From contig JAAXNY010000008.1 of the NCBI GenBank assembly GCA_013420905.1, forward strand, positions 186,001 to 250,000: 64,000 nucleotides of DNA. The letters are read 5' to 3'. Below, piece after piece: positions 25,078 to 36,580 of the stretch; within the stretch, counting starts at the first letter, position 1; the number at the start of each line of letters is the position of its first letter. The translations under genes were made by a program, and so were the position numbers. This stretch comes from Collybia mongolica (taxonomy: Eukaryota > Basidiomycota > Agaricomycetes > Agaricales > Clitocybaceae). The notes below the pieces were generated by a model. It was not told where the DNA came from. It made no database searches and worked only from the letters and a program-made list of their open reading frames with translations.

Positions 25078-25830
25078 CTATACATCATTCCACACGCACA
25101 GGTCAATCCCAGTGTATTTCGCGTGTGTATGGTCTGTTTGAAGAAGCAGAACACGACGTGACGACGGATCGAAGTCTTGGCACCCCTCTCGTATGTAGTT
25201 CGCAAATCGTCTTTTATAATCCTCGAGCCTTTCTTTAAACGCCCCTTCAGCACGAATGTTCGCTATGTCATAGCAATTACGCACAAAGGAGAAGTATGCC
25301 GCTACAGTCGACATTGACCGATCCGAAGGACCTGAACCGATTGGAAGTATCAGGAAGGAGAACAGAAGTAAATGTCACTTGATCCTGATCGCCTGATGCA
25401 GACGCTATAGACATCATTAATTAAGAGATACCCGCGTAGGCTAGCAAGTACAAACCATCTCTACAATTCCTGCAGCCACCGGAAATGCTCCACTGAAGCT
25501 GTTGACGGAAGGTCGTTGGTACGTCCAGGAATCTGAAAAATCAAATGCAAAATTAATGTTGAAGCGCTCGTGTTTTATGGTATCGCTTCATTCGAGGGCC
25601 TTCAATAAACCTGAAGGGTAGTGCAGATAACGAAAGATAATTTTGATGAGAATTGACTTCGAGAAGCATACACCTGGGATGAAACGCCTGTACATAATGC
25701 TTATGAACCGGCCCTGGACCGAGGTGACCGTAGCGCCGATCGAGAAATGCTGTGTGTTGACACTACCCAAAACGCCCGAGCCCCCGGGCGGGCCTGAGAC
25801 GCTTGCGCTTGCATTATAGTTTATGTACAT
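25078..25830 (-). CDS. Unrecognised three-exon gene
   Basis: Exons 25674-25830, 25452-25532 and 25078-25331 close to 163 residues, with introns of 141 and 120 nt, longer than most in this window. The protein starts MYINYNASASVSGPPGG and has no signal peptide. It contains VQGRFISIMYRRF, then SGAFPVAAGIVEM, then an amphipathic, charged stretch FKERLEDYKRRFANYIREG. I do not recognise a family. The regular phases support a real gene, but the last exon could continue through a further intron, so the C-terminus is uncertain. Confidence 0.5.
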
Positions 25831-26453
25831 TGGGGGGGGAGGAGCCTATGGTTGAATCAAGAAATCTTCGTGTTATCAGCAATATCCAGCTGAGTTGATA
25901 AAGTGGTGCCCGGGATGCGGCACCTTCCTTTATGTGCTATTTTTGTCTCACTTTGTTCAAGCTATACTCAGTCTTTTCAGCTCAAAGCTCTACACACCGA
26001 GCATTTCCTGCATTATATAGCACTTTATGACCTAACATCCTGGCCTGTCGCACCTGAGAGGTTGGGGGTGATTAGGACACCAGCACTATCCTGGCGAACT
26101 GTAGGCCTGACAAGTCATTACAAAACCATCTGCGAGGCTGACACCAAATTTGTTTATGACAGAAAATGCTTTTCTCTCGCGGACCAGATGGGAAATAAAT
26201 GTACTCACGATACCATCAGCATAGCTTCTCTGTAAGCGACTTGATGCTTCGCTCTGGTAACCATCATGTGCGTCTAAATATATATACTCTTAGCGCAATC
26301 GTTTTCAAACACATTCAGCGCGCAATCATTGCCCTGTCGTGCCACCCCATCAAGCCCAGGACCTGAATTGTCGCCATGGGTATGCATCCTATGTATAAGT
26401 AGACTCATACCTCAATGCAAATCGCACTATAAGCAAACGAACTGGCGTTTACC
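25831..26453. other. Intergenic between the unknown gene and the calpain
   Basis: About 110 bp here (25850-25960) resembles 20030-20130. The rest shows no gene. A TATATATA stretch near 26277 could belong to the calpain promoter. Confidence 0.4.
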
Positions 26454-29134
26454 ATGTCATGGGTTTCTGGAATTTCGAAGCTGGCTTCTGGGACTGCAAA
26501 CTTTTTTTCTCGCCCTCATGACATGTCCTCTGCACAGACATCTTTCGAGCAAGAAAGGCCGGCGCTCCTCGTTACTCGCGAGCTAGACAAAGCCATTGTA
26601 GACTGCAAGAAGAAAGTGGCCCGGATATCGAAAACCTGCAGAGCAAAGAACAGGAAGTACAGGTGAGTCTACAGGCTAAGATTATCGACAGGCAGAATTT
26701 GAAACCCATTTCCTTGAGGGATACAGAATTTGACCTACGAAATGACAAAGACCTATGCTTGCATGGTTTATCGGACCATACATACACTCCTTCTGATGTT
26801 CAAAGAGTGTCCGATATATTCGAAGATCCTCGATTCTTCATTGATGGCGCAAGTTCAAGTGACCTCGTGCAAGGTGCAATCAATGATTGTTGGTTCATTG
26901 CTGCACTCGCTGGAACCGCGACCGCTCCAGGGCTCGTAGAGAAATTCTGTGTGGCAGTAAGTTATGTCTTTGCTTCTGTTGCAAAACCCCACTCACGATA
27001 ATTCCCCACGAAACGTAGCGAGACGAACTGGTCGGTGTGTATGGATTCGTATTTTTCAGGGACACTACATGGGTCAGCGTTATTATTGACGAGTATGTCT
27101 GAATTATTTTTACACCACTCATTCTAAAACCTACTTGTTCGAAGCCTATTATTCACGGCCATTCCGAAATACGATGAACTCCATGACGACGAGAAGAGAT
27201 TGTATCACAAGAATAAAGATTCCTACAATAATACTGCTCGGAGGGGTGGCAAGTCGTTACTGTTCGCAAGATCAGAAACAGAAAACGAAACCTGGGTTCC
27301 CCTCATCGAAAAGGCCTATGCGAAGCTTCATGGCAATTACCACTCCTTAGATGGTGGTCAAACCTCGGAGGCGATTGAAGATTTGACCGGGTATTCTTAC
27401 CACTATATTAAATTTGCTTGTAGATTCATTCATTTTCTCAGCGGTGTCTCTGGCCATATACAGACAGAGGTACACAATTATTTGTTAAATATTCTATACT
27501 TCTTTCTGACTGTGGTACTGCCTCAGGATATCTTGGATGTTGATCGATTTTGGACCGAAGAACTCCTTAATGTCAATCAAGACCGCCTTTTCGGATGCCA
27601 CTTCTACCCACTTGAGGCAAGGCACGGGGCCTCATACTCCCAAACTGCCAATGGTCTAATTGCAAACCATGCATATTCAGTCCTTCGAGCAGTAGAATGC
27701 AATGGAAAGCGTTTTTTGGTCATTCGAAATCCGTGGGGTCAATCGGAGTGGACCGGCCCTTGGTCTGATGGGTCAAAGGAATGGACACGAGAATGGTTAG
27801 ATGCCTTGCCTGTTCTGGGGCATGTTTTTGGAAATGACGGTCAATTTATCATGGAATGTGGGTCCAGAGTTATCGCTCAATGCTGTACCTAAATCAAGGA
27901 TTTTCAGACAAGGATTTTCTCTCGTATTGGCAACACATCAACAGAACTCTGCTGTTTGACTCGACCTGGGTAATGTCGTCTCACTGGCTTCAAGTTCCTG
28001 CAAGACCTTTCACTTCTGTTTGGGCGTATGGCGACGTTTCCTGTAAGCAAGTCAATCCAGCCGATTTATCCTTCGAATTGATTGTCTTCCGTAACTTCTC
28101 CGTAGTCACACTAAGCTTGAAAAGTCCTTCATTCACAGTCATAGTGCTTTCGGAGCTCGACAATAGGTACTTCTGTGGCCTCGAAGGAAACTCCAGCTGG
28201 GCTTTCGATTTCATCATTTTCAAGCAAGGAGAGCCAGAAGAGATCGCTGAATCGTCTAAATCTCTTTTCCAAACTAGAAGTGTGAATGTGGAACTAGAGT
28301 TGGACGCAGGAGACTATGTCATTCACGTAAGCGTGTTGTATACAAATTAGCGACTACAGATGGCTCAGTCTTTCCCCCAGGTCCGACTCGATCGCGGAAT
28401 TCGTGCGAAGTCCGTAAGTGGCACCGCCAGCTCTAAATTAGGTTTTAACAAAGAATATAATGTAGGTCTGGCAAGAACATTCGAATCAACGTACATTAGC
28501 TAGAGTATTGGCCGAAAAAGCGAAGAGTTGTTCCGTTGCTGAAAGTATGTTTATTATGTTTATCCCAAAAAATATTGAATTAGTCAATTGACAAATGGGT
28601 TTTAGACTTTAAATCAAAGTCAGTCGAAGCTTACGATATCCTTCATTCCAAATTTGACCCAAAATGATCAGAGAACACGAAATGAGCATTGCTATTCCAC
28701 GCAGTTTGCTCGCAGGTCGGGACCTTGCAGCACTAGAACGGGAAGCATCGGAAATCACTCAGGGGGCTGTCGTCAGAAAGGCCTCGGTCGACACTTCTTT
28801 GACCCCTCATGGTGATGCTGTCAAAGACGGGCTGATATCAGAAGGAGCAATATCAAATGAACAGTCACTGGATGTGTCAGACACCGCAAATTCCGATAAT
28901 ACCCTGAGTGGCTCTGAGGAAGAGTTTTCTCTCCTCGCCGCTATTCCTGATAAGGGCAGCGTTAATCGCTCCGCAAAAGGGAGTTGGAATATCCCAGGCG
29001 AAGACGATACCATATATCTTGGACTTCGTGTATACACGAACAAGGCCGCACCCGCGGTCCTTGGTGGTCAGTTGAGAGATCCAACGAAGGATTTGTCCGC
29101 GTTGATGAAGCGTGCGTCCCAGTTGTGTCTCTGA
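26454..29134 (+). CDS. Calpain-like cysteine protease with a 3' frame break
   Basis: Ten exons: 26454-26662, 26719-26956, 27019-27092, 27145-27390, 27442-27469, 27527-27857, 27908-28326, 28381-28413, 28466-28544 and 28606-29134. The calpain core is complete: the active-site Cys in GAINDCWFIAAL, His in NHAYSVL and Asn in RNPWG. Beta-rich domains follow (WAYGDVS, DAGDYVIHV). In exon 10 the frame meets TGA at 28665 after 572 codons. One base away, an open frame starting at 28664 runs to 29134 and codes a tail ending GLRVYTNKAAPAVLGGQLRD, which recurs in the relic at 35.2 kb and so belongs to the family. A missing A in the AAAA run at 28661-28664 explains this. It may be real or an assembly error. 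The protease core would be made either way. Confidence 0.85.
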
Positions 29135-31795
29135 AGAGTATCACTGTATTCGTTGTAGGTAACACTTCGCTAACTATCACAACCCACAATAAGCGCGCGG
29201 TTCCATATAATGATACTCGTCTGTCCCCTCCCTCTCGTTTGTGGGCAGGGGTTTTTTGTATCTATGCAGTGTCACAGATGTAGAAGACATGTGTTGACAA
29301 CAAAGCTGTGCGTCCCTTACTGTAATATGATAGATTATTAGGATAGGTTCGGTAATGTTTTGTAGTTATATACATACGCGTTCAAAAAACCAACAGTTTC
29401 AAGCTGGTGGAAAGTCGCCAGGTGAACAAAAAGACCAAAAAGTTGGGAAGAAAACGGCGCACAGTGTTGTTAATGGGCACGAATATGGATAAAGTGAGGC
29501 TGAGTGGTTCCTTTGCCATAGTTTTTGTCTCGAGGCCACAAGCATCGGCGGTCGTACGCGGTTGGAGATTTCAGTGAATACTGGCATGCGTCACGGTGTT
29601 GCGCCATGAAGAATTGAGACGAGTACGAATGCAAGTGTGGCCACATTAACACAACCTTCTTGTGAAAAATGATGTATTGAATCCGGTATGCGCGCGCCCA
29701 TGAAAAGTATATCGTCAATTGTGCAAAATCGGGGGGAAAGTGAAATAATGTGGCTGTGTTTACATGTGTGGCTAGATATGCGGCCGAATTGGATTGGCGA
29801 GATCATCTCTTTCCGACTAGAACTTGTGCAACCCGGATCATATTTTGCCTCTCGTCGCTCTTACCTCTTGTTGCCTTTCGGACGTACACCGAAATATCAC
29901 TACTGGTTCATCCACGCTCAAAAGAGTCTCGAAGACCGAGGAACATTATCTGGAACAACAAACTCAGTTGCATTGGACGAATTGAACGTGTCATGAGAAA
30001 GTCTTGGCGAATTTCTTTGCCCGAAACGTGCGTTTCTCAAGATGTTGGGTTTTTTTGGCGGCATTGACGTTCTAGACATAGTGAAGCAAGCTTCTTGCAA
30101 AACGTCAGGAATGTGCCTATCCAATCAAGCGGGGCATTACATCGACCTCACCAACCTGGATATAGCCGGGTAACTGCTATTTGTCACTGTCCCCTGAGAT
30201 GTCCCAAGGGTTGTAGTCAATCATGAGAAAGGAGGATCGGGGCTTTGGTCCGTGCTCAGTAACAAATACTTCTTGATGTTAAACTAATTTTATTATGGAA
30301 GTCAACTCCTTTAACCACATCTCAAAGTCAATTTTTATGGGCTTATGACAAAATCGGAGCTCCTTCTGCGACACGGAGAGATACCGTAAGATAGGAGTAT
30401 TGTCTTTAGGTTCGTGTCACGCAGGCGCACACCGTGATTTCACAACTCATGTCGCCACAGGGGGCATTCACTCGGGCCGCCCGCCCTCGATTGAAGCGTA
30501 TCGCCGCAAAGCTTGACATGAACGCGTCGTTTTGACCTCGACGGTCGAATTCAATACGGAGACTCCCAGACGCATACAGTTACTACATGTGCACATCCGA
30601 CACGTGGCTGAAGTTGAATCTCTGAAAGTCTCCTCGCGGATAGACTTTGCACCGTTATCAACGCGTGGCTGTGTTCACGATCGAATTTTATTAGTGCTTG
30701 ACTGCTTCGAGGACAGCAGAGGCGCGTATAACGGGGTGTATGGTCACTATTAGATTCCTACTTGTGGATAGGTGGAATGGGTCTCGCAAACACGCATAAA
30801 GCCACGCTTATGGCGTTTGACTGCCTCGAGGCTAAAATTCAATGACTTACAACTTTCTGAACTCTCAGATCTTGCCTCAGACGATGACCACTCAGCACAG
30901 ATAACCTTGCTCTCGGGGTTGGGTCCCTTGCCTCGGGAGGAAATTTATGGTTGTCCCGGATCCGGGGTCGGGCCAACCCTCCACCGAGTTTGAATGACTC
31001 TTTAAACTGCCCAAGCCGTGTCTTCCGGATTACCCTGACTGGCAAGAATATGGACTCACTTCGCGAGCGGCCGCATGTTCAAGGCTGGTAAGCAATTTCA
31101 ATATAATCGCAGACTGTGATCCGAATTTCAGACCATGGGACTCTGGACGTTCGCATGGAAGCTACTAACGGTAAAATCTTTGAACCGTACTCCATTTCGC
31201 GTGTGCACCCTGAAAATGTCAAATTCCTTCCCGTGACAGCCAAAAACCCATGCCTTCTACCCCAAGTCATCTTTTTGATCGAGCATGAAAGCCTCACCTG
31301 CTCCACCGACGGACGACGATTTCCTTCTCATACTTGGGTCCCTACCTTAAAATATGTACTCTATATGTGGTCATGATTTCTTATCTGCGTCTTAGTACAG
31401 TTCCGTTGTCTTCGCGCTATGTGCTAGTTTGTTTTGACGCATGCTATGAAAACGTCTGAAAAATGTGATCAGACATACCACTCCGAAGCCAAAAAGTAGA
31501 TTCTGGAATGATAACCCACGGGCCCCTGTTTCTATACCCAGCGTCGTCGACTTGGCCTTCAGATCATTTCTGTCTGGTTCTTTCTCACCCGGAATGGAGC
31601 CGGGGAAATAGCAGTTTCAATTACCACATATCACAGGCTTCCGTGCCGATGGATCTGATCATTAGCGTCACCGTGCGACCGATCAGATCAGATGGACGTT
31701 ATTTGAGCATGTTTATTTCCAAGGACCCAAATTCACATGTCTGGTGGTCGATGGAATTGCATGTGTTTGATTGGTTCTTACCTTCCACCACGACG
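29135..31795. other. No supported gene; right end is the OPI1 promoter
   Basis: Scattered ORFs of up to 105 codons (29688-30067, 30532-30993, 31116-31376, all plus) show no family or splice logic. A 41-codon open stretch ending near 30535 could be a lost 3' exon. I cannot support any product. Confidence 0.4.
31731..31769. promoter_or_regulatory. Possible inositol/choline-responsive (UAS-INO-like) sites upstream of OPI1
   Basis: ATTCACATGT at 31731 and GCATGTGTTT at 31760 each contain the CATGTG core of the yeast UAS-INO element (consensus CATGTGAAAT). They lie 36-65 bp upstream of the ATG. In yeast OPI1 itself is controlled by this element. The matches are short, so this is suggestive only. 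Confidence 0.3.
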
Positions 31796-34681
31796 ATGGA
31801 CGACAAGGACAAGTTCGACGACCAGCACGACGAGAGCGTCCGCATCGCTGCCCGCGCCCTTGACGACATGCGGAACAGCGCCCAGCAACCCCGTGTGGAT
31901 CGTAAGTAACATTAGTCCATAGAACACATTTTTATGCTCAATTACGACACCAATTTATCAGCTATTTCATCAACACCATCTGCATCCGATTCCAATTCAC
32001 CCTTCGTCTCGCGCATGTCGCACCTCCCTCTTGTTAATCATGCTCTCCGAGTGTATGAGCAAGGCAAAGCCTCTTCTCGCGTCGTAAAGGTGCGCGCAAT
32101 CATTATTTACCAATGGCTGCCTAAAGACATGTGATATCGCAGTATGGTGCAGCGATGATGGAGTCGAGCGTCAAAACCATCTCCCGCCCTGTCATCGATC
32201 GTCTTCCCGTGAATGTTAACCAGCTTGATGAATTTGCCTGCAGACAACTAGATCGAGTGAGTTTTTTTTCTTCTGTCCTCAAGCCGAACGCGCCCTGGAA
32301 GAGACCCTGGACGATAAGACGCCACAGCCCAATGTAACCATAACAGCCGCCTGTGGCACCTTCATCGAAAATGTCAGGTTGGGCTGCATTTCCCCTTCAG
32401 GCCTGGTTCCCGACTAAACACCCTGGTGCTGAGGGTGGTGGGTCCTTATTCACCTAAAATGCTGTTATCGTCTTCATCTAGGGGCGCGTATTGGTGACAG
32501 GACCCATATCTGTCAATTGCCATTTGTGATCATATAGACTCACCAACGTACAAATGAACGTGGGTGTTGTAAGTCCGACTGGAACGTTTCCTTTTGGTTG
32601 ATCAAAAACTATCTTGCCTTTCTTCGGCGCTTCAAAACACTATCAACATCGTTCAGCACTAACATCTCGTTCCTCAGTTTGATAGATATCGACGACCTTC
32701 ATCAGGCGAAAACACCACACCAACGTCACCTCCAGCACCCGAAGCGGTAGCTTCAAGTACCCGAATGCCTATAAGTACAAGCGACTCGGTTCCGACGCCT
32801 ATACCCGAATCTCCTGACCTTGATCGACCAAGGGTAAAATTGAAGACAAAGACCCTGGATGGCTCCGCAGTGGAAGGTTCTTGGGATAACCAGGACAGGG
32901 ATCGGGAGCAAGACAAAAATGCCCTCGGGCTTGGGAAAGGTTGGAGGGACACAGGGAAGGGAGGTGTCCCCAGCTGGCTGGAAGGTCCGTCCTTCGAAGA
33001 ACTGCATCTGCTTGTCGTCGTGCCTAACCCCACCCTTGGCAGCCAACAGCCCATTTGTTGGACCACCACCTCCTCCGCCCGATTCGCGATCGTCAACACC
33101 AACGCGGGACCAGCCTCCGGAACAGCCGCGAAACCCATCCGCCGATGCGGGGAATGAACGGCAAGTAGCACAACGAAGCCGATGGCAAGCGGTATTGCTC
33201 GAAGCCGGGGGCCTGAGTGCCGCTCTCAGTGAGGAGAGCATGCGTAGACTTAAATACTGTTTACAGTGGTTGCAGGTGAGCTGATAAAGATAGGAGTTAC
33301 CACCACAAATCTTACCTGCTCCTGCAGTATGCAACCGCCCACATTGACGCGCAGATTTTGATTCTGCGAGATTTCACCGCGAGCCTACAACCGCTGCCAC
33401 CTCATTCCCAGACCCGTGCTCAACCCCACCCTATATCGCAGGCGCACTTGCGGACGTTGACTGCCGTGCGGCGGGATATCGTGCAGACGATAAGGCAGGT
33501 GGTAGATGTAGTTAGCCGCTACGCTGGCGGCGCGCTGCCGGAACCGGCTCGTGGGCGTGTTCGAGGATTCATACTAGAACTGCCTCAGCGATGGGCCCGG
33601 AAAGCAAGTTCTGCACCTGGGGCGGAGGATGTTGAGAGGGACCGTGAGAGAGAACGTGACCGGGATAGGGAGCGGGAGAGGGAGAGTGTTGCTGCTGCAA
33701 GTGGGAGTGCTGTGCGCAGAGGGAACCGGAGAGCAGCTGGGCGAGAGAGAGGTGCTGGGGCGGGAAGTTCAGCCACATCTTCGAGAGCTACGTCTCCGAT
33801 TACAAGGCACCCAAGGCACCAAGAAGATGGTGGGGAACAGCCCGTCTCCGCTGGAACTGCAATTTTGGCTGCCCAGCGGATATTGACGCTCGCGACGGAA
33901 AGTTTGGACATGATGAGGGGAGTAACGGGAGTCATGAAAGACAGTTTGGACAGAGCCGAAGCGTATGTTCAGTTTCTCTGTCTGCTCTTCTCTTTCTTTC
34001 TTTTTTTTTTCCGTGGAGATTGTCCACTTTTATCTAATCTTTTGTTTGGCTGTATTTGGACACTTTTCTCATCTCCCCTACAGATGGGTCGGCCGGCTTC
34101 GAACTGTTGGGATTCAACGTGGGGGAGGACAAGATGTCGAGGATCCTGCTCAGCTACCTCCAGGTCGCCATAGCCGTGATAATTCCGATGGAGACCTCGA
34201 GTTTGGAAGCATGCGGCGCCACCGGCGCGGTGCAAGCTCAGGTTCACAGTTTGACGATAACGATGGGATGCCGTCGCCATACTCGGGAGCCTCGTCGTAT
34301 TCATCCTATGCTGGGGGCTCGAGTATACCGTCTACTCCTGGAGCAGGGTCATACACACCTGGATACTCTTATTCGCATGCTGGGTATGGGTCGGGGTATA
34401 TGGGTGGTGCCCCGAGTCCCGGGGCAGGTCTCGGCGCATTGGGATCGATGAGCCTTAATGGTTCAAGGTACTCAACACCCAGGAGTGTGGCTACTGGGCT
34501 TCCTGATGAAGACGATGATGACAGAGCCTACGGAACCCAGCCTTTAGGCTCGGGAAAGCGAGGGGATTCTAGTATCGAGGGGGTTAGAATTGTTGGGATG
34601 GACATAGAAGGCGAGGACGATGGAAAGCAGAAAGAGGATGCAGAGCGTGGGGTAGGGAAAATGGAGGTTGACGATGTGTGA
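31796..34681 (+). CDS. OPI1: Transcriptional repressor Opi1 (phospholipid biosynthesis)
   Basis: Seven exons: 31796-31901, 31962-32089, 32143-32256, 32678-32963, 33043-33275, 33328-33962 and 34084-34681, closing to 699 residues. Family marks are ESVRIAARALDDMRNS, FVSRMSHLPLVNHALRVYEQ with ISRPVIDRLPVNVNQLDEFA, and later WQAVLLEAGGLSAALSEESM with RLKYCLQWLQYATAHID. The second half of the Opi1 domain and a Ser/Gly/Tyr-rich tail with an acidic end follow. Opi1 senses phosphatidic acid at the ER and represses inositol and phospholipid genes in the nucleus. Intron 3 (32257-32677) is 421 nt, about seven times the local norm. It keeps phase but may hide a small exon. I chose MDDKDKF as start because conserved sequence begins soon after; the frame is open further upstream. 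Confidence 0.9.
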
Positions 34682-35206
34682 GTCGGGCTCGATCAAGGCC
34701 CGACGGGCCTTTCCCTTTTTTTTTTTCCTTTGGTATACCGGCGCTCTTGATTACTGAGCATCTCCCATTCTTATTATTTTGTTTACCTATTTATCCACTT
34801 AGCCACGTTATTCAGCTCGCATACACACTCTTTACTTCTTTGGATTTTATTTATAACTATCCGTTTCTCTCTCCCTCCTCTCCTTTGGTTTCTCCCTCGG
34901 ATCCGATACTGACTGCAAAGGCAATAGGCTCTGCACCGATTGTTGTACGAGTACTTGTATGTCTGAACACGTCCCCGGTGGCGTATATCTGTTACAGTCT
35001 GGAATGAAGAGAATATACGTCCATCTCAATAGCTACTACATCATCAAAATACGAATCTCTATGATCTTTCGTCATCGACTTCGTTAGCCATAGAAGAGCA
35101 CGCGGTGAAGGGATATATATGATATATAATTCCGAGTTGGTGGTACAATCAATTTATTATACGCTGTAAGATAGTGAGTACATGCATGGGTAGCGGAACA
35201 TAGAGG
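34682..35206. other. OPI1 3' region, no gene
   Basis: T-rich sequence follows the OPI1 stop and fits a 3' UTR. No ORF here is supported. Confidence 0.4.
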
Positions 35207-35485
35207 TTACATAGTTAAGCCAGCGAGGGACTTCAGATTCTTTTCCGGGTTCCGTAGCTGGCCTGCCAGGACGGCTGGCGCACCTTTATCCATATAGACG
35301 CGGAGTCCCATATAAATAGAATCGTTATCGTCCTTGGTGTCAAGAGGATCTTCAAACGAGTTCCCCCACCTGTTTATCATCCTGCTTATCATCTCCATCT
35401 TTTCTTTGTCTTTCTTTCGGTCTTCTTTATCTTTCTCTGAGCAATTTTTAGCTTCTGACCGTCTGGCATGGGCCGTTGCAAGCAC
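35207..35485 (-). pseudogene. Relic of a calpain C-terminus
   Basis: The minus-strand frame codes a charged stretch and then DDNDSIYMGLRVYMDKGAP and AVLAGQLRNPEK. This matches the C-terminal tail of the calpain at 26.5-29.1 kb (DDTIYLGLRVYTNKAAP, AVLGGQLRDPTK). No calpain core lies upstream on this strand, so it is an orphan 3' fragment. Confidence 0.7.
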
Positions 35486-35599
35486 GGCATGTCCGAGTTC
35501 GAAACTGGGGAATGGAAACTAATTAAAAAATGATACAAATTTGTATATAAAAAGCCACATGACCGGTACCCTCAGAATTTTCTTCTAGATTCCGATAAA

Positions 35600-35918
35600 A
35601 GGTCAGATATTACTGATGCTATTAATATGGTCCTCACACCCACCGAAACCTTTCGTATAGCAGCCAAATCTAATATTGCTCAATATTCTTGCTGGTCAAG
35701 ATCTCTCAGAGCTCAAAGCCAAGGCTGCCACCGCAGCCAAAAGCTCGAAGGTGAAACAGGCAGCAATCTCTGGAAAACCCACTGATGGCCCTACAGAGAG
35801 GGCTGTCCAACCAGATGATGTCGTTGTCATCGTCCCCGCCAACTCAGAGGTGGCCCATGTGTTTGTCGAGAGCCTTGAAGACAATTTCAAAGGTGATACA
35901 GATGGCCAGTGGGGATAA
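35600..35918 (+). pseudogene. Relic of a calpain penultimate region, opposite strand
   Basis: A plus-strand frame codes LAGQDLSELKAKAATAAKSS. This resembles LAGRDLAALEREASEIT in the last exon of the calpain at 26.5 kb, and it is preceded by sequence like the start of that exon. It lies beside, but opposite to, the C-terminal relic at 35207-35485. A calpain gene seems to have been broken by an inversion. Confidence 0.5.
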
Positions 35919-35980
35919 AAATAAAGATGATGGAGGCACAAATCTCCAACAATGGCTCTGGCTTCGCTGCTGCCTCCCCT

Positions 35981-36580
35981 TCAGCTCTGGAAAATATGAT
36001 ACCAAACTCGAGTGCCCGCTAGAGATTTTGACCCACAGGTGGTGAGGAACAAACTCTGCAACGACTTTCTCGAAATTAGGAAGGTCGTCGTGAATTTGCA
36101 TGGTGCCCCAAAACAAGAAGCCTTCCATGCAGAAATGAGTCCCAAAAACGTAGGCGAATTCCTCCTGATTTCTTCCGCACTTGCATTCCTTTGGGTTCTG
36201 CCAGACTCATAGGCAGCCAGCATACGTGGGAGCTCCTGAAGCTCTGCGGCATCCTCTACTACGGCGTTCTCAAGTGAGAATGCAAGTCCTGGGTTACCCT
36301 TGCAGTCTGGGTGATACTTTAGGTTGAACCACACAAATCGATTTGCGAAATCAAAATCTTTCCTCCCACCGTTGACTCTAATTGCTGGGTAAACTGAGTT
36401 TCCAAAGTACCAAGCATGGGCTTCCGTGAAATCCTTGAGAAGGTTGATGCAATGACTAAGCTTCGGAAGGGGAACAGGTCCCAGGATACGAGGCTGTCAT
36501 AAATTGACCTTCATGCGGGCAGCGAACACTTCATCTGCGTATGCTTGCAAAGAGACCTAAGATGCGATAGTTTAATTCTA
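35981..36580 (-). pseudogene. Unrecognised decayed gene fragment
   Basis: A long minus-strand frame codes LQAYADEVFAARM, then an in-frame TGA, then LPKLSHCINLLKDFTEAHAW, FDFANRFVWFNLKYHPDCKG and AVVEDAAELQELPRMLAAYE. The regular codon use says it was a protein gene. I do not know the family. Another fragment in the same direction lies at 37052-37264 (ITLNLAPGGSSCFLSEDQS). The two may belong to one former gene. Confidence 0.45.

Noticed and set aside
32753..33334. 193-codon antisense ORF across OPI1
   Set aside because: It lies opposite conserved Opi1 exons and crosses their introns; no family resemblance.
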